Shown here: piece by piece, positions 37,813 through 46,910 of the stretch
How the letters are laid out: every line of letters begins with the position of its first letter
How positions within the stretch are numbered: the first letter of the stretch is position 1
Translations under genes and position numbers: made by a program
NCBI RefSeq assembly: GCF_018343775.1
Contig: NZ_CP074349.1
Coordinates: forward strand, 3,958,001-4,022,000
DNA from: Pseudomonas cichorii
GTDB taxonomy: Bacteria > Pseudomonadota > Gammaproteobacteria > Pseudomonadales > Pseudomonadaceae
Length of the DNA stretch: 64,000 bases
Reading direction: 5' to 3'
The notes under the pieces: generated by a model
The model's database searches: none
Seen by the model: the letters and a program-made list of their open reading frames with translations, nothing else
Told to the model about the DNA's origin: nothing

Positions 37813-38661
37813 TTACTGAAGCAGTTTCAGTACAGCGGAAGGCAGCTGGTTAGCCTGAGCCAGAACAGAGGTGGAAGCCTGTTGCAGGGTCTGTTGCTTG
37901 GTCAGCTGTGCAGTTTCAGCAGCGAAGTCGGTATCTTGTACACGACCCAGTGCAGCACTGGCGTTTTCGTTGATGTTCTGCAGGTTGGAGATGGTGCTGG
38001 TCAGACGGTTTTGTGCAGCACCGAGGTCAGCACGAGTTGAGTTGATGGTCGACAGAGCGGAGTCGATAGCGTCCATTGCAGCAGAGAATTTGGTCTCTGC
38101 ATCGGCGCTGTCGGAACCGGCGATGCTGATAGCCGAACCAACACCCAGAGTGTCAGCGTCGAAGCTGGAGCTCAGAGTCAGAGTGATCTGGTTCGAAGCG
38201 CCAGTGTTGGAGCCAACCTGGAAGGTCATGGTGCTGGCAGTACCGTCGATCAGGTTCTTGCCGTTCAGGTTGGTGCTGTTTGCGATACGAGTCAGCTCTT
38301 CACTCATCGCGGTGAATTCTTTGTTCAGAGCGTCACGGTCAGTAGCGCTGTTGCTGTCGTTTCGCGACTGGACAGCCAGTTCACGCATACGCTGCAGAAT
38401 GTTGGTGGACTCTTGCAGAGCACCTTCAGCGGTCTGAGCCAGGGACATACCGTCGTAGGCGTTCTTGATGGCCATGGTCTGGCCTTTGATCTGCGAGTTG
38501 ATACGAGTGGAGATTTGCAGACCGGCAGCGTCGTCTTTGGCGCTGTTGATTTTCAGACCGGAAGACAGACGAGTCATCGAAGTCGACAGTGCGTCAGAGG
38601 CGCGACCCAGGTTCTTCTGAACGTTCAACGATGCAACGTTGGTGTTTACTGTTAAAGCCAT
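37813..38661 (-). CDS. fliC: Flagellin FliC
   Basis: The 282-residue flagellin has conserved D0/D1 ends (MALTVNTNVASLNVQKNLGR ... STSVLAQANQLPSAVLKLLQ) and a short central domain, the size typical of P. syringae. The flg22 region is at residues 30-51 (starts TRLSSGLKIN, ends AAGLQIS) and the flgII-28 region at 84-111. Serines are present at 143, 164, 176, 183, 193 and 201, the six O-glycosylated positions described in P. syringae flagellin. A sigma-28 promoter lies upstream, and the glycosylation genes follow upstream on the same strand. Confidence 0.97.
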   Translation of the reverse strand: MALTVNTNVASLNVQKNLGRASDALSTSMTRLSSGLKINSAKDDAAGLQISTRINSQIKGQTMAIKNAYDGMSLAQTAEGALQESTNILQRMRELAVQSRNDSNSATDRDALNKEFTAMSEELTRIANSTNLNGKNLIDGTASTMTFQVGSNTGASNQITLTLSSSFDADTLGVGSAISIAGSDSADAETKFSAAMDAIDSALSTINSTRADLGAAQNRLTSTISNLQNINENASAALGRVQDTDFAAETAQLTKQQTLQQASTSVLAQANQLPSAVLKLLQ

Positions 38662-38742
38662 GATGAATTCCTCGTTGGTTGGGTACTACGTGGCTTCCGG
38701 CCCCTGCAAGCGCCGGGTGTGCCTAGAGAACCTTCGTAATAG

Positions 38743-38769
38743 TTATCGTCGCGGTGGCAGGTTGCTTGA
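38743..38769 (-). promoter_or_regulatory. Sigma-28 (FliA) promoter of fliC
   Basis: The minus strand reads TCAAGCAA, eleven bases, then GACGATAA. This matches the FliA pattern (TCAAG-type -35, N11, GCCGATAA) with one mismatch in the -10 box. It lies 82 bases upstream of the flagellin start. Confidence 0.8.
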
Positions 38770-38941
38770 GCATTTTTTTGAAAATTTTTGCCAGCAATCT
38801 GCCAGCCCTTACAAAACAAGGGCTTGGCGCCCTACTCACGAGGAAATAACACCCGTAAACGGCTTTGCATAAAGGAACTTGCAAGGATGGAAAAAGCAGA
38901 AACTCAAAACTGCTGCTATTACGCAACCGCTCTTTCTCATG

Positions 38942-38979
38942 AAAAAAGCGCTTGAGGGATGCCCCGCAAGCGCTTTTTT
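38942..38979. terminator. Bidirectional terminator after the ketoacyl synthase gene
   Basis: AAAAAAGCGCTTG and CAAGCGCTTTTTT form a long stem with A and T tails on either side, enclosing an 11-base GC-rich loop. It lies 14 bases beyond the stop of the ketoacyl synthase gene. Confidence 0.88.
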
Positions 38980-38992
38980 GAACAGGCCGGGA

Positions 38993-39922
38993 TCAGGCCC
39001 TGTAGATGATCGCCGATCCCCAGGACAGTCCGACACCAAAACCACTCAGTGCAACGCGCTTCCAGGAAGAGTCGAGCACATGTTTTTCAATCAGCAGCGG
39101 AATGCTCGAAGACACCGTATTGCCGGTTTCGACCATGTCCTTGAGAAACTTCTCGGGCTTGTCTTCAAAACGACGCGCCACGGCATCAACGATGGCTGCA
39201 CTTCCCTGATGAATACAGAAGGCATCGATATCGTCAGGCTGCAGGCCGGAATCCCCAAGCAGCTCATGCAGGTGCGCAGGCACTTTAAGCAATGCGAAGT
39301 TGAAGACCTGACGGCCATTCATGAAGAACACGCCGTTGCTGACCTTCAGGTGCGGCGCACCGGAACCGTCAGTACCGAACTTGGCCTTGCCCAACTGCCA
39401 CGGAGCATCTTCGCCCATCCAGGTCGCAGTGGCGGCATCACCAAACAGCATGGTGGTGTTGCGATCTTCAGGGTCGACGATCTTCGAGTAAGGGTCGGCA
39501 GTCACCAGCAGGCCATTCTTCAGGCCCGCAGCTTCCATGAAGCCCTTGATCGCATAGATGCCGTAGACATAACCGGAGCAACCCAGGGAGATATCGAACG
39601 CAGCGACACTGGTCGGCAGGCCCAGCTTGTCCTGCACGATGGCAGCGGTATGCGGAAGCCCTTCTTCGTCACCGTTCTGCGTGACAACGATGAGCACATC
39701 GATGCTTTCGCGCGTCAGCTGAGGATTGTTGGCCAGCAGTTTATTGACCGCTTCCACGCACAGATCCGACGTTTCCTGAACGTCATCCTTGCGTGGGAGA
39801 AAGGTGGAGCCGATTTTCCCAAAGATGAACTCTTCATCCTTGCCGAATTTGGCACCTTGAGCGTAGTTATCCACGCCATCTGTGGGCACGTAACTCGCTA
39901 TGCTTTTTATGCCAATCATCAT
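38993..39922 (-). CDS. Ketoacyl-ACP synthase III of the flagellin glycosylation island
   Basis: The 309 residues are a FabH-like thiolase-fold enzyme with catalytic C115 (DISLGCSGYVYG), H238 (FCIHQGSA) and N268 (ETGNTVSSSIP). KAS III enzymes join an acyl-CoA to malonyl-ACP. The gene equals orf3 of the P. syringae island; there it affects flagellin glycosylation and is thought to supply an acyl group for the modified viosamine sugar. It stands between fgt2 and fliC, with its own terminator. The ATG at 39922 or 39919 is the start. A housekeeping FabH would normally sit with fab genes. Confidence 0.88.
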   Translation of the reverse strand: MMIGIKSIASYVPTDGVDNYAQGAKFGKDEEFIFGKIGSTFLPRKDDVQETSDLCVEAVNKLLANNPQLTRESIDVLIVVTQNGDEEGLPHTAAIVQDKLGLPTSVAAFDISLGCSGYVYGIYAIKGFMEAAGLKNGLLVTADPYSKIVDPEDRNTTMLFGDAATATWMGEDAPWQLGKAKFGTDGSGAPHLKVSNGVFFMNGRQVFNFALLKVPAHLHELLGDSGLQPDDIDAFCIHQGSAAIVDAVARRFEDKPEKFLKDMVETGNTVSSSIPLLIEKHVLDSSWKRVALSGFGVGLSWGSAIIYRA

Positions 39923-40147
39923 GGCTTCCCGATTAGTAAACAGGTAAATATTCGTCCCAAAGAAATCAGGGCGCTACCGAATAGAGGCAATTTGCGGGCA
40001 TTTTCAGGGGGCGGTGCATGCTTACGCAAGTCGAACGCACGTCGCTCCCTGTAACACGATACAGTGGAGATGCACTTTATGACCCGCAGGTCACTCCGAG
40101 ATGCGTGCTTTACGATTTGTGGAGCATGGAAAAACACAAAAAAGCGT

Positions 40148-40170
40148 CTTCCCTGACCTTGCCAGGGAAG
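40148..40170 (-). terminator. Terminator downstream of fgt2
   Basis: CTTCCCTG and CAGGGAAG form an eight-base-pair stem; on the minus strand it is followed by ACGCTTTTTTG. A second hairpin (GTGATCCG / CGGATCAC, 40172-40200) lies between it and the fgt2 stop. Confidence 0.75.
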
Positions 40171-40214
40171 TGTGATCCGCCTGCGTTACAGACGGATCAC
40201 CTGATCAGGCAGGA

Positions 40215-43127
40215 TTAACGCGCAGCCAGCGTGAAGCCCGGGCCATTGAGGTCAAGATTGCGACTGTAAGCCTCATCCTGTGCGAACTGTGCCGACCATT
40301 TGTCGATCAGGGCCGCCAGCGCCTCGTCAGGAGCATTCACCACGCCGGAATGCACGACCTGGACATGGGGCGTCCAGACCGTCAGATAACCGGCCTGGGA
40401 AGCCTTGAGGCACAAATCGACATCGGCCAGGGCCTCGGCAAAATCACCTTCATCCAAACCGCCTACCGAGTCAAACAACGACTTCTCGATCATCAGGCAA
40501 GCCGAGGATACGGCCGAGTAATTCTGCTCGACCACCAAGCGGTGCATGTAGCCTCTGGATTTCTTCGACTCACCCACGAAACCTGAACCGACACCGCCAT
40601 TGAGGCCCAGAATCAGGCCCGCCTGCGTCACGGTACCTTCGCGATCCACCAGCCTGACGCCAACGATACCGACTTCCGGACGCTGGGCCTGGTTGAGCAG
40701 CGACTCGATCCAGCCAACGTTGACGATCTGGCTCTGGGCATCCAGCAGAATCAGGTACTCACCCTTGGCTTCCTGGCTGACGAGGTTATTCAAGACCGCC
40801 GGGCTCAAACGCTGGTCAGACCTGAACACACGAACCCGGTTGGACAACTTCTCTTGCTGATCGAGCCAGGTCGACAGCTCAGGCGAACGGCTGTTGTTAT
40901 CGGCAATCAGCACTTCAAAACGCTGATAACGGGTGCGCTGCAGAATGCTTTGCAGGCAGCGTTGCAGCTCCGGCAGGTTATCCTGGCTTTGCAGCAGGAT
41001 CGACACCATCGGCCGATGAGTGTGGCGGTAGTCGATCTTGTAGGTGCCCGGCAGTATCGAACTGACTTCAGCCTGATAGCCGCGCTTGCCAATATGGCGA
41101 GTCAGCACCTTTTTCTCGTCTTCATTCTCCACAAGCTCGGGCGCGTCACAGATCAGAACCGGTTCACTCAAGTGCGCCAACCCGCTCATACCACCCTGCT
41201 CGATCAGGCGCAGCAGCAGATCGAACTCCAGCGCTTTCGGGAACTCACGGGAATAACCACCCGACTCGACCAGCAAGTCACGGCGGATCAGCCAGTGAGG
41301 CGCCATCAGCGCAGGCAGGCTTTGCAGCAGATCCAGGTTGAAGCCCGGACGGAACAGAGGTGCCAGCGTACCGTTAGGCTGACGATGGATTTCATCTACC
41401 GCCACCGCCCGGCATTGGGATGCGTCGATCAACTCGATGCTGGCCTGGAGCAAACCGCTTTGGGTGAACGCTTCACCGGCGCGAGCCAGCATCAACCAGT
41501 CACTGGAGGACTGTTTGACGACCTGATTGATCTTGTCGACGTAGTTGCTCTCGGTGACTTTCACGAAATGCAGGGTATTTTGCAAGGTGGTGGTCGCCGG
41601 CAGTTCACCCGTGGTGAAAACAATGACCTTGAACGCTCGATAATGACCATTGATCAAGCTATCGAAAGTGGCCTGCAATTTGAAAATATCGGCGTCAAGA
41701 TCAAGCAGCAAAATGCCGATCTGCGAACCCGCCGGCTTTTTCTCCAGTCGGGCATTGAGCTTCTTCAGCTCTACAGGGCTCGGGCTGCGCGCATCCAGCC
41801 ACTTGAGCAGGCGACCAGACGCCATGCCGTCGAGCAGCTTGCCGTTGTCATTGCCGGAAACAGCCTGCAGGCGCTTGCCCCAGGCCACGATCCGCTCGGC
41901 CTCCTCCTCATCGTCTGCAGACTTGCTCAGTTCCTGAGCCAGTTGCTGTACCACGCCATGGTTGAAGGCATAGGTGCCATAAGCCTGCCAGAGCCGGCTG
42001 ACCAGCGTTTCGGCATCAGGGTTGGTTTGTGGGCGTAGCAATTCGTTCTGCTTGAGCAGCGCGGCCTCCAGACCGTCCAGTTGCTGGCAACCAGCTGGCA
42101 GGATATGGATCAGAAATTCGATACGGGCAAGCTCGTCGAAGAAGGGCTGGTTGTAAAACGGCATTTCAACGAACTGTCGAGGCTCGAAACGTGGCTCGGA
42201 GTGCTCAAAAGCAACGCTCCAGACCGCACTGACAATCTTTTCCTTGCCTTGAAAGCTCTGAGTGCCCAGGGACTCGCCCATGGCCTCGAACCCGGCCATG
42301 ATCAGCTTTTCACCCTCTTCACCCGCAACAGCAGCCGAGCCCAGGGCAGACACCAGCGTCCGAGCAAACTCTTCACGCCCGGCCCTGGCCTTGGGATCGA
42401 TATGCGTAAGCGCAGAATTGATTGCAGCATTATGACTCGACAGTACCTCTTCACTTTCAATGAAGTGCAGCCCATAGGGAACGGGCAGAATGCGCAGTTT
42501 GGCAGCCGCTGCCAGGTAAGCCATGTAGCCGATTTCCTGCCAATGCAGGGCGGTATTTTCAGGAACCGCAGCGAACCACTGCCGAGCCAGTTCGGTTCGG
42601 GTAACGGCGTTGAGCAGGGAAATACCCTGCCCCAGGAAACCGACAAGACGCTCGCTCGCCTGATCCGATGAGTGATCCTCGACGACCTTGCGGTCGCGAC
42701 GCAAATAATCCACCTGACCGACGTGGGCCTGATAGCTCAGGCTGTAGCCCTGGCTCGCACCGTACTGTTCATTCTCTTCAAGAAAACGCAAGGCGTCGGT
42801 CAGTGCGCCCGGCAACAGGAAACTGCTGGCATCCAGGTACGTAACAAAAGGCGTGGCGACACGCTTGATGCCTTCGGCAATCCGGGCACTCAAACCGGCC
42901 TGGGCGAGTGCCGCATCGTGCCAGTACTCAAGACCCGGGGTCCTGGCGATTTCGGTATCGGGCGCCCGTGATGCATCCACAACCACAAGGGCGCAGGGAT
43001 AGTCGCTGTAGTACTTCAAGGCTCGGCGCAGGAAATCCGGCTGATCCTGAGCCAGCAATACCAATGTCAGACGCTGATTCAACGGCATAGCTTCATTCCC
43101 GAAATTGCTTTGCATAGTCTTTCCCAT
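40215..43127 (-). CDS. fgt2: Flagellin glycosyltransferase Fgt2
   Basis: The 970-residue cytoplasmic protein has three glycosyltransferase-like parts: an N-terminal GT2-like region (about 15-240), a central one (about 465-700) and a C-terminal GT2 domain (about 715-950: HRPMVSILLQSQDNLPELQR, YLILLDAQSQIVNVGWIESL, VSSACLMIEKSLFDSVGGLD). Size and place next to a 1192-residue partner, the KAS III gene and fliC match fgt2 of P. syringae, which extends glycans on flagellin. An ATG at 43115 (MQSNF), preceded by GGGAAAG, could be the real start. The terminal GT2 domain resembles the third domain of the neighbouring Fgt1. Confidence 0.88.
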   Translation of the reverse strand: MGKTMQSNFGNEAMPLNQRLTLVLLAQDQPDFLRRALKYYSDYPCALVVVDASRAPDTEIARTPGLEYWHDAALAQAGLSARIAEGIKRVATPFVTYLDASSFLLPGALTDALRFLEENEQYGASQGYSLSYQAHVGQVDYLRRDRKVVEDHSSDQASERLVGFLGQGISLLNAVTRTELARQWFAAVPENTALHWQEIGYMAYLAAAAKLRILPVPYGLHFIESEEVLSSHNAAINSALTHIDPKARAGREEFARTLVSALGSAAVAGEEGEKLIMAGFEAMGESLGTQSFQGKEKIVSAVWSVAFEHSEPRFEPRQFVEMPFYNQPFFDELARIEFLIHILPAGCQQLDGLEAALLKQNELLRPQTNPDAETLVSRLWQAYGTYAFNHGVVQQLAQELSKSADDEEEAERIVAWGKRLQAVSGNDNGKLLDGMASGRLLKWLDARSPSPVELKKLNARLEKKPAGSQIGILLLDLDADIFKLQATFDSLINGHYRAFKVIVFTTGELPATTTLQNTLHFVKVTESNYVDKINQVVKQSSSDWLMLARAGEAFTQSGLLQASIELIDASQCRAVAVDEIHRQPNGTLAPLFRPGFNLDLLQSLPALMAPHWLIRRDLLVESGGYSREFPKALEFDLLLRLIEQGGMSGLAHLSEPVLICDAPELVENEDEKKVLTRHIGKRGYQAEVSSILPGTYKIDYRHTHRPMVSILLQSQDNLPELQRCLQSILQRTRYQRFEVLIADNNSRSPELSTWLDQQEKLSNRVRVFRSDQRLSPAVLNNLVSQEAKGEYLILLDAQSQIVNVGWIESLLNQAQRPEVGIVGVRLVDREGTVTQAGLILGLNGGVGSGFVGESKKSRGYMHRLVVEQNYSAVSSACLMIEKSLFDSVGGLDEGDFAEALADVDLCLKASQAGYLTVWTPHVQVVHSGVVNAPDEALAALIDKWSAQFAQDEAYSRNLDLNGPGFTLAAR

Positions 43128-43243
43128 AGCGAACCGATGACTCTCTCAACAGAGGGGACTGCTCGGCCCGCTGTTGAAGCAAGAGCAAAAACATAGCATC
43201 TCCAGCACAAGTCCTGCGCTGGAGAATATTCATTTTGTGCGGA

Positions 43244-46200
43244 TCAATCCGGCAACCAGCCGTTGGCCCAGTACTGCAGGTTTTCGCCGCGCAGCATGAA
43301 ATCGCGCAGTACGGTTTCCCGCAGCTCGTCACCCATGCGATAGCTGGCATTGGGGTCGGACAGGTGCATGCGGATCGCCTGCAACCACTCTTCGGAGCTG
43401 TTGGTGTGGACCCGAGTGGCTGGCAGATGCCCGCGATAGGCCTCGGTATCCGAGCAGATCACCGGGTAGCCGCAAGCCCCGTACTCCAGCAGACGCAGGT
43501 TGCTCTTGCAGTCGTTGAAGATATGGAACTCCAGCGGCGCCAGTGCCAGATCCAGGTTCAGGCTCGCCAGTTTTGCCGGGTATGTGCTCAGGCTTACAGC
43601 CGAATGGAATTCATGGATGTAAGGCCTGAGCAAATCGGGACACATGCCGAAGAAGACCCATTCGACTTCATCGGCCAGCTCGCGTATCACATCGACAATC
43701 AGCTCCAGATCACCCCGGTGACTGGTTCCGCCGCCCCAGCCGACCCGCGGCTTGCCGGAGCTGCGACGCAAACTCCTGAGATTGCTCCACAAATGGGGTG
43801 CCAGCATGTTGGGCACCACGCGAATATCGCTGTGCATGCCGGACAAGGCCTGGGCCAGTGGATGGGTCGACACCACGACCCGGTCACAGAGCCCGATACC
43901 CCGGCGCAACATGGTCTCAATGTTATCCGGCATATTGCGGCGATGCTCGTTCTTCTCCGGAACATCAGCAATGTAGTCATCCAGCTCGAAAATACGCATC
44001 GCACTGGAGTAATTCTTCACCAGGGCAATATCCGGCACCTTGGCCTCGGTGTAACGCCCCTGGAAGACGATGACATCCGGGGACTGACGCTCGATTTCGA
44101 TGATCGAAGGCGACTCGTAGGTCATTCTCCCGAGTACCCGCCCGGCAGACACCAGTTCGAGCAAAGGCTGGCTGACCCGATAATGCCCCACGGCCGACGA
44201 ATTGACAGCCATGCCCAGAATGGAAGGCAGATGTCGCGTGCAGAACGGGTTCCAGCCAGACTGCAACCCGGGCTCCAGATTGAACGAGGAGACCTCGCCA
44301 AGGCTCATGTTCGGGTTATAGGCCGGATCCCTGGCCATTTTCGGCAGCCATTTCAGGTAAAAGGACTTCTGCTCGTTATCAAGCTTCTCGCGAGAAGACT
44401 CCGAACGCTTAGCAGCGGCAGGCTCGGCCAGTACCACAGAGGAACATGACGTTCCGACAATCAGATAACCCTCGCCGCCGACGCGCATGCACAGGTCCAG
44501 ATCATGCAGCCCCAAGGAGAACGAGGCCGAGTCCATCCCGCCAACACTTTCAAATACCTCTTTGCGCACCATCAGACAGTTACCACTGACAGCGCTCCAG
44601 TTTTGCGTCAACTGTAGCCGCTGCATGTAGCCACTCGCGCCTGCCGGAGAATTGACGAACGGCTTGCCTGCCAGCCCTTCCATTCCCAGCACCATTCCAG
44701 CGTACAGAATATTGCCCTGCGGATTGAGGATCCGCGAGCCGACAATACCGACCTCCGGACGCTGGGCATGATTAAGCAACTCATCAAGCCACTCGGCCTG
44801 ATGAATCAGCGCGTGAGGGCTGAGGGTAACCAGATACTGGCCGCGGGCATGGGAAGCCGCAAAGTTCTGTGTGGCCGCTTCGTTATCGGCATCGGGAGAA
44901 ACGAAAATCCGCAGTTTCTCGCTGCCCAGCTCACCCATGGCAGCAAACCAGGCCCGGGCCTCGGCACTCTCGCTGGCCTTGTCGACAATCAATACTTCGT
45001 AATGGGGATATCGAGTTTTGCTAAGCAAGCTGTCGAGGCAGCGCTCCAGATCAGCCAATTGATCACGGGTACTGATGATGATCGAGACCAGAGGACTGGA
45101 CGCATGCAGATACTCGATACGGTTGAGCAGCGGCAACTGGTCATGATGGATAACATGCTCCAGGCCGATACGCTGCAGATGAGTCGACACCAGAGGCTCG
45201 CTACGCTCGATCACTTCAGGCAGTGAGAGCCATTGAGCAAACGACAGGCTGGACTCGACCTGGATTTCAGCAATGTGTTCGATGGTTTGCGGGCCGGCAC
45301 TTTCCACCAGACGCCAGACCACATCATGGGGCGCCAACTCGCCATGGGCCGGGTCAAAACCGCCCATTGTCAGCAGGTTGCGGCGCTCGAACGCCAATGC
45401 CCGACCCACATAGGGGTAGCCCCGCATCAGATCAAGGTTGAAGTCAGGCTTGAACACCGGCTCCTGCGACTCGTCATCAACGATTGCGCCTTCATCACTG
45501 TAGACACACAACAGACCGGAAATCTGGGCGACACGCTCGGCCAGAATCAGCAGTGCAGGCTGGGTCAGACGGTCACCGGCACGCAGCAGGTAGACCCAGT
45601 CGGCGTGCTCCAGCAGCGGCAATACATCGTTCAATTGCTGCGACCAGTCGGCCTGCAGCGGAAAACGCAATACCTGCTGATCCTCGAGGCTGGCCGCATG
45701 GGTCAAGACCACAACGGACTCGGCCGGGTAATCCTGATCGGCAATGCTTTTGAGGGTCATTTCCAGTGCATCGGGATCATTCTGCGCATCGATCACCACC
45801 GGCACAATGCGTGGGTTCCAGGCCCAGTGCGCGATACGCTGCTCCAGAAGCTTTTTCTGAGGCTCGGTGAAGAGACGGCATGACAACCACTGGGCATAGA
45901 GTTCGGCGTAGCTTTCACTGTCACTGCCAACCCGGCTGCGCATGATGCCTTGCCTGCTGGCCATGATCCCGTTCATGTCAACCTCATCCCACTCCCTTGG
46001 CGACTCCAGTGCCTTGTGCAAGGCCATGAAGCGGACCCAGCCCTTGGCCGGTGCCTGCTCGCCGCTACGCGCCTTGAGCATCTCGTTCAGCCAACCCCAT
46101 TCCGCAGTTGCAATGTGGTACATGTCCGGCTGGCTGCTGAGGCGGGCTGGATGCAAGCGTTCGAGACTTTCAATACTGTTCAGCGCAATCAGGTTGCCGC

Positions 46201-46822
46201 GTCGCAACAGGCAGTTGAACAATGCGAAGTCGAGCAGTGCAACAAAGCCCTGCCCCGGTTGCGCCAATGATGGCAAATACTCCAGAACATCGGCTCTGCG
46301 CATCATGGCGCTGCTGAAACAACCCAGCGTATTGCGTGAGGTACGCTCGAAAATCGCCAGCATGTCCTCACCCTTGAACAGGGCATCGTAGGGAACAAGA
46401 CCAACGTTCTCCATGCGGGTCGGCAGCACATAGTCATCGACATCGACCAGATGTCGCTTGCCGACGACCAACTGGACATCAGGACACATATTCAGTGCCT
46501 GAGCCTGGCGGGCGATGCAATACCGATACAGGCGATCGTCATCACACAGGAACTTGATGTACTCACCCTTCGACTCATCAAGGCACTTGAGCATATTGCC
46601 CTGAAAACCCAGGCGATAAGGATTGCCTACGTAGCGTGCAATGCCATCCGGTGAGGGCACCAGCTCGTCGAAGATCTCTTTGATTTCACCGGTCTGACAG
46701 TCGTCGCAAACGATGATCTCAAGATGCTCATAGCTCTGGGCCAGAGCACTTTGCAGCGCTTCGCGGAAGAACCGTGGATTGAGGGCGGGGATGACGATAC
46801 TGACAAGGGGAGCTGGATTCAC
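43244..46822 (-). CDS. fgt1: Flagellin glycosyltransferase Fgt1
   Basis: The 1192 residues contain an N-terminal GT2 domain (about 5-230: APLVSIVIPALNPRFFREAL), a second degenerate one (about 335-540), a third GT2 domain (about 580-810: SSPLVSIIISTRDQLADLER) and a C-terminal GT4-like domain (about 860-1192: GYPVICSDTEAYRGHLPATR). In the P. syringae group Fgt1 is needed for all flagellin glycosylation and is thought to add the first sugar to serine. The start is GTG. It is followed by fgt2 after 116 bases, probably in one operon. Confidence 0.9.
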   Translation of the reverse strand: MNPAPLVSIVIPALNPRFFREALQSALAQSYEHLEIIVCDDCQTGEIKEIFDELVPSPDGIARYVGNPYRLGFQGNMLKCLDESKGEYIKFLCDDDRLYRYCIARQAQALNMCPDVQLVVGKRHLVDVDDYVLPTRMENVGLVPYDALFKGEDMLAIFERTSRNTLGCFSSAMMRRADVLEYLPSLAQPGQGFVALLDFALFNCLLRRGNLIALNSIESLERLHPARLSSQPDMYHIATAEWGWLNEMLKARSGEQAPAKGWVRFMALHKALESPREWDEVDMNGIMASRQGIMRSRVGSDSESYAELYAQWLSCRLFTEPQKKLLEQRIAHWAWNPRIVPVVIDAQNDPDALEMTLKSIADQDYPAESVVVLTHAASLEDQQVLRFPLQADWSQQLNDVLPLLEHADWVYLLRAGDRLTQPALLILAERVAQISGLLCVYSDEGAIVDDESQEPVFKPDFNLDLMRGYPYVGRALAFERRNLLTMGGFDPAHGELAPHDVVWRLVESAGPQTIEHIAEIQVESSLSFAQWLSLPEVIERSEPLVSTHLQRIGLEHVIHHDQLPLLNRIEYLHASSPLVSIIISTRDQLADLERCLDSLLSKTRYPHYEVLIVDKASESAEARAWFAAMGELGSEKLRIFVSPDADNEAATQNFAASHARGQYLVTLSPHALIHQAEWLDELLNHAQRPEVGIVGSRILNPQGNILYAGMVLGMEGLAGKPFVNSPAGASGYMQRLQLTQNWSAVSGNCLMVRKEVFESVGGMDSASFSLGLHDLDLCMRVGGEGYLIVGTSCSSVVLAEPAAAKRSESSREKLDNEQKSFYLKWLPKMARDPAYNPNMSLGEVSSFNLEPGLQSGWNPFCTRHLPSILGMAVNSSAVGHYRVSQPLLELVSAGRVLGRMTYESPSIIEIERQSPDVIVFQGRYTEAKVPDIALVKNYSSAMRIFELDDYIADVPEKNEHRRNMPDNIETMLRRGIGLCDRVVVSTHPLAQALSGMHSDIRVVPNMLAPHLWSNLRSLRRSSGKPRVGWGGGTSHRGDLELIVDVIRELADEVEWVFFGMCPDLLRPYIHEFHSAVSLSTYPAKLASLNLDLALAPLEFHIFNDCKSNLRLLEYGACGYPVICSDTEAYRGHLPATRVHTNSSEEWLQAIRMHLSDPNASYRMGDELRETVLRDFMLRGENLQYWANGWLPD

Positions 46823-46910
46823 AGTGCAAACTCATGAGCGGCGGGAAACCAGCCAGTCGAATGGCTTCCCTCACCGCTGAAAAAAGACGGCGGATGCTCA
46901 ATGCCAGGAA

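Larger units (their letters stand above)
38662..38992. other. Intergenic region between flagellin and the glycosylation island
   Basis: These 331 bases hold no gene that I can support. They contain the fliC ribosome site and leader, the sigma-28 promoter (38743-38769), an AT-rich tract around 38770-38795, and the terminator at 38942-38979. The stretch 38800-38940 shows nothing recognisable. Confidence 0.7.

Noticed and set aside
38993..39922. Ketoacyl-ACP synthase as the housekeeping FabH
   Set aside because: It lies between flagellin and flagellin glycosyltransferases, as in the P. syringae glycosylation island, and has no fab genes beside it.
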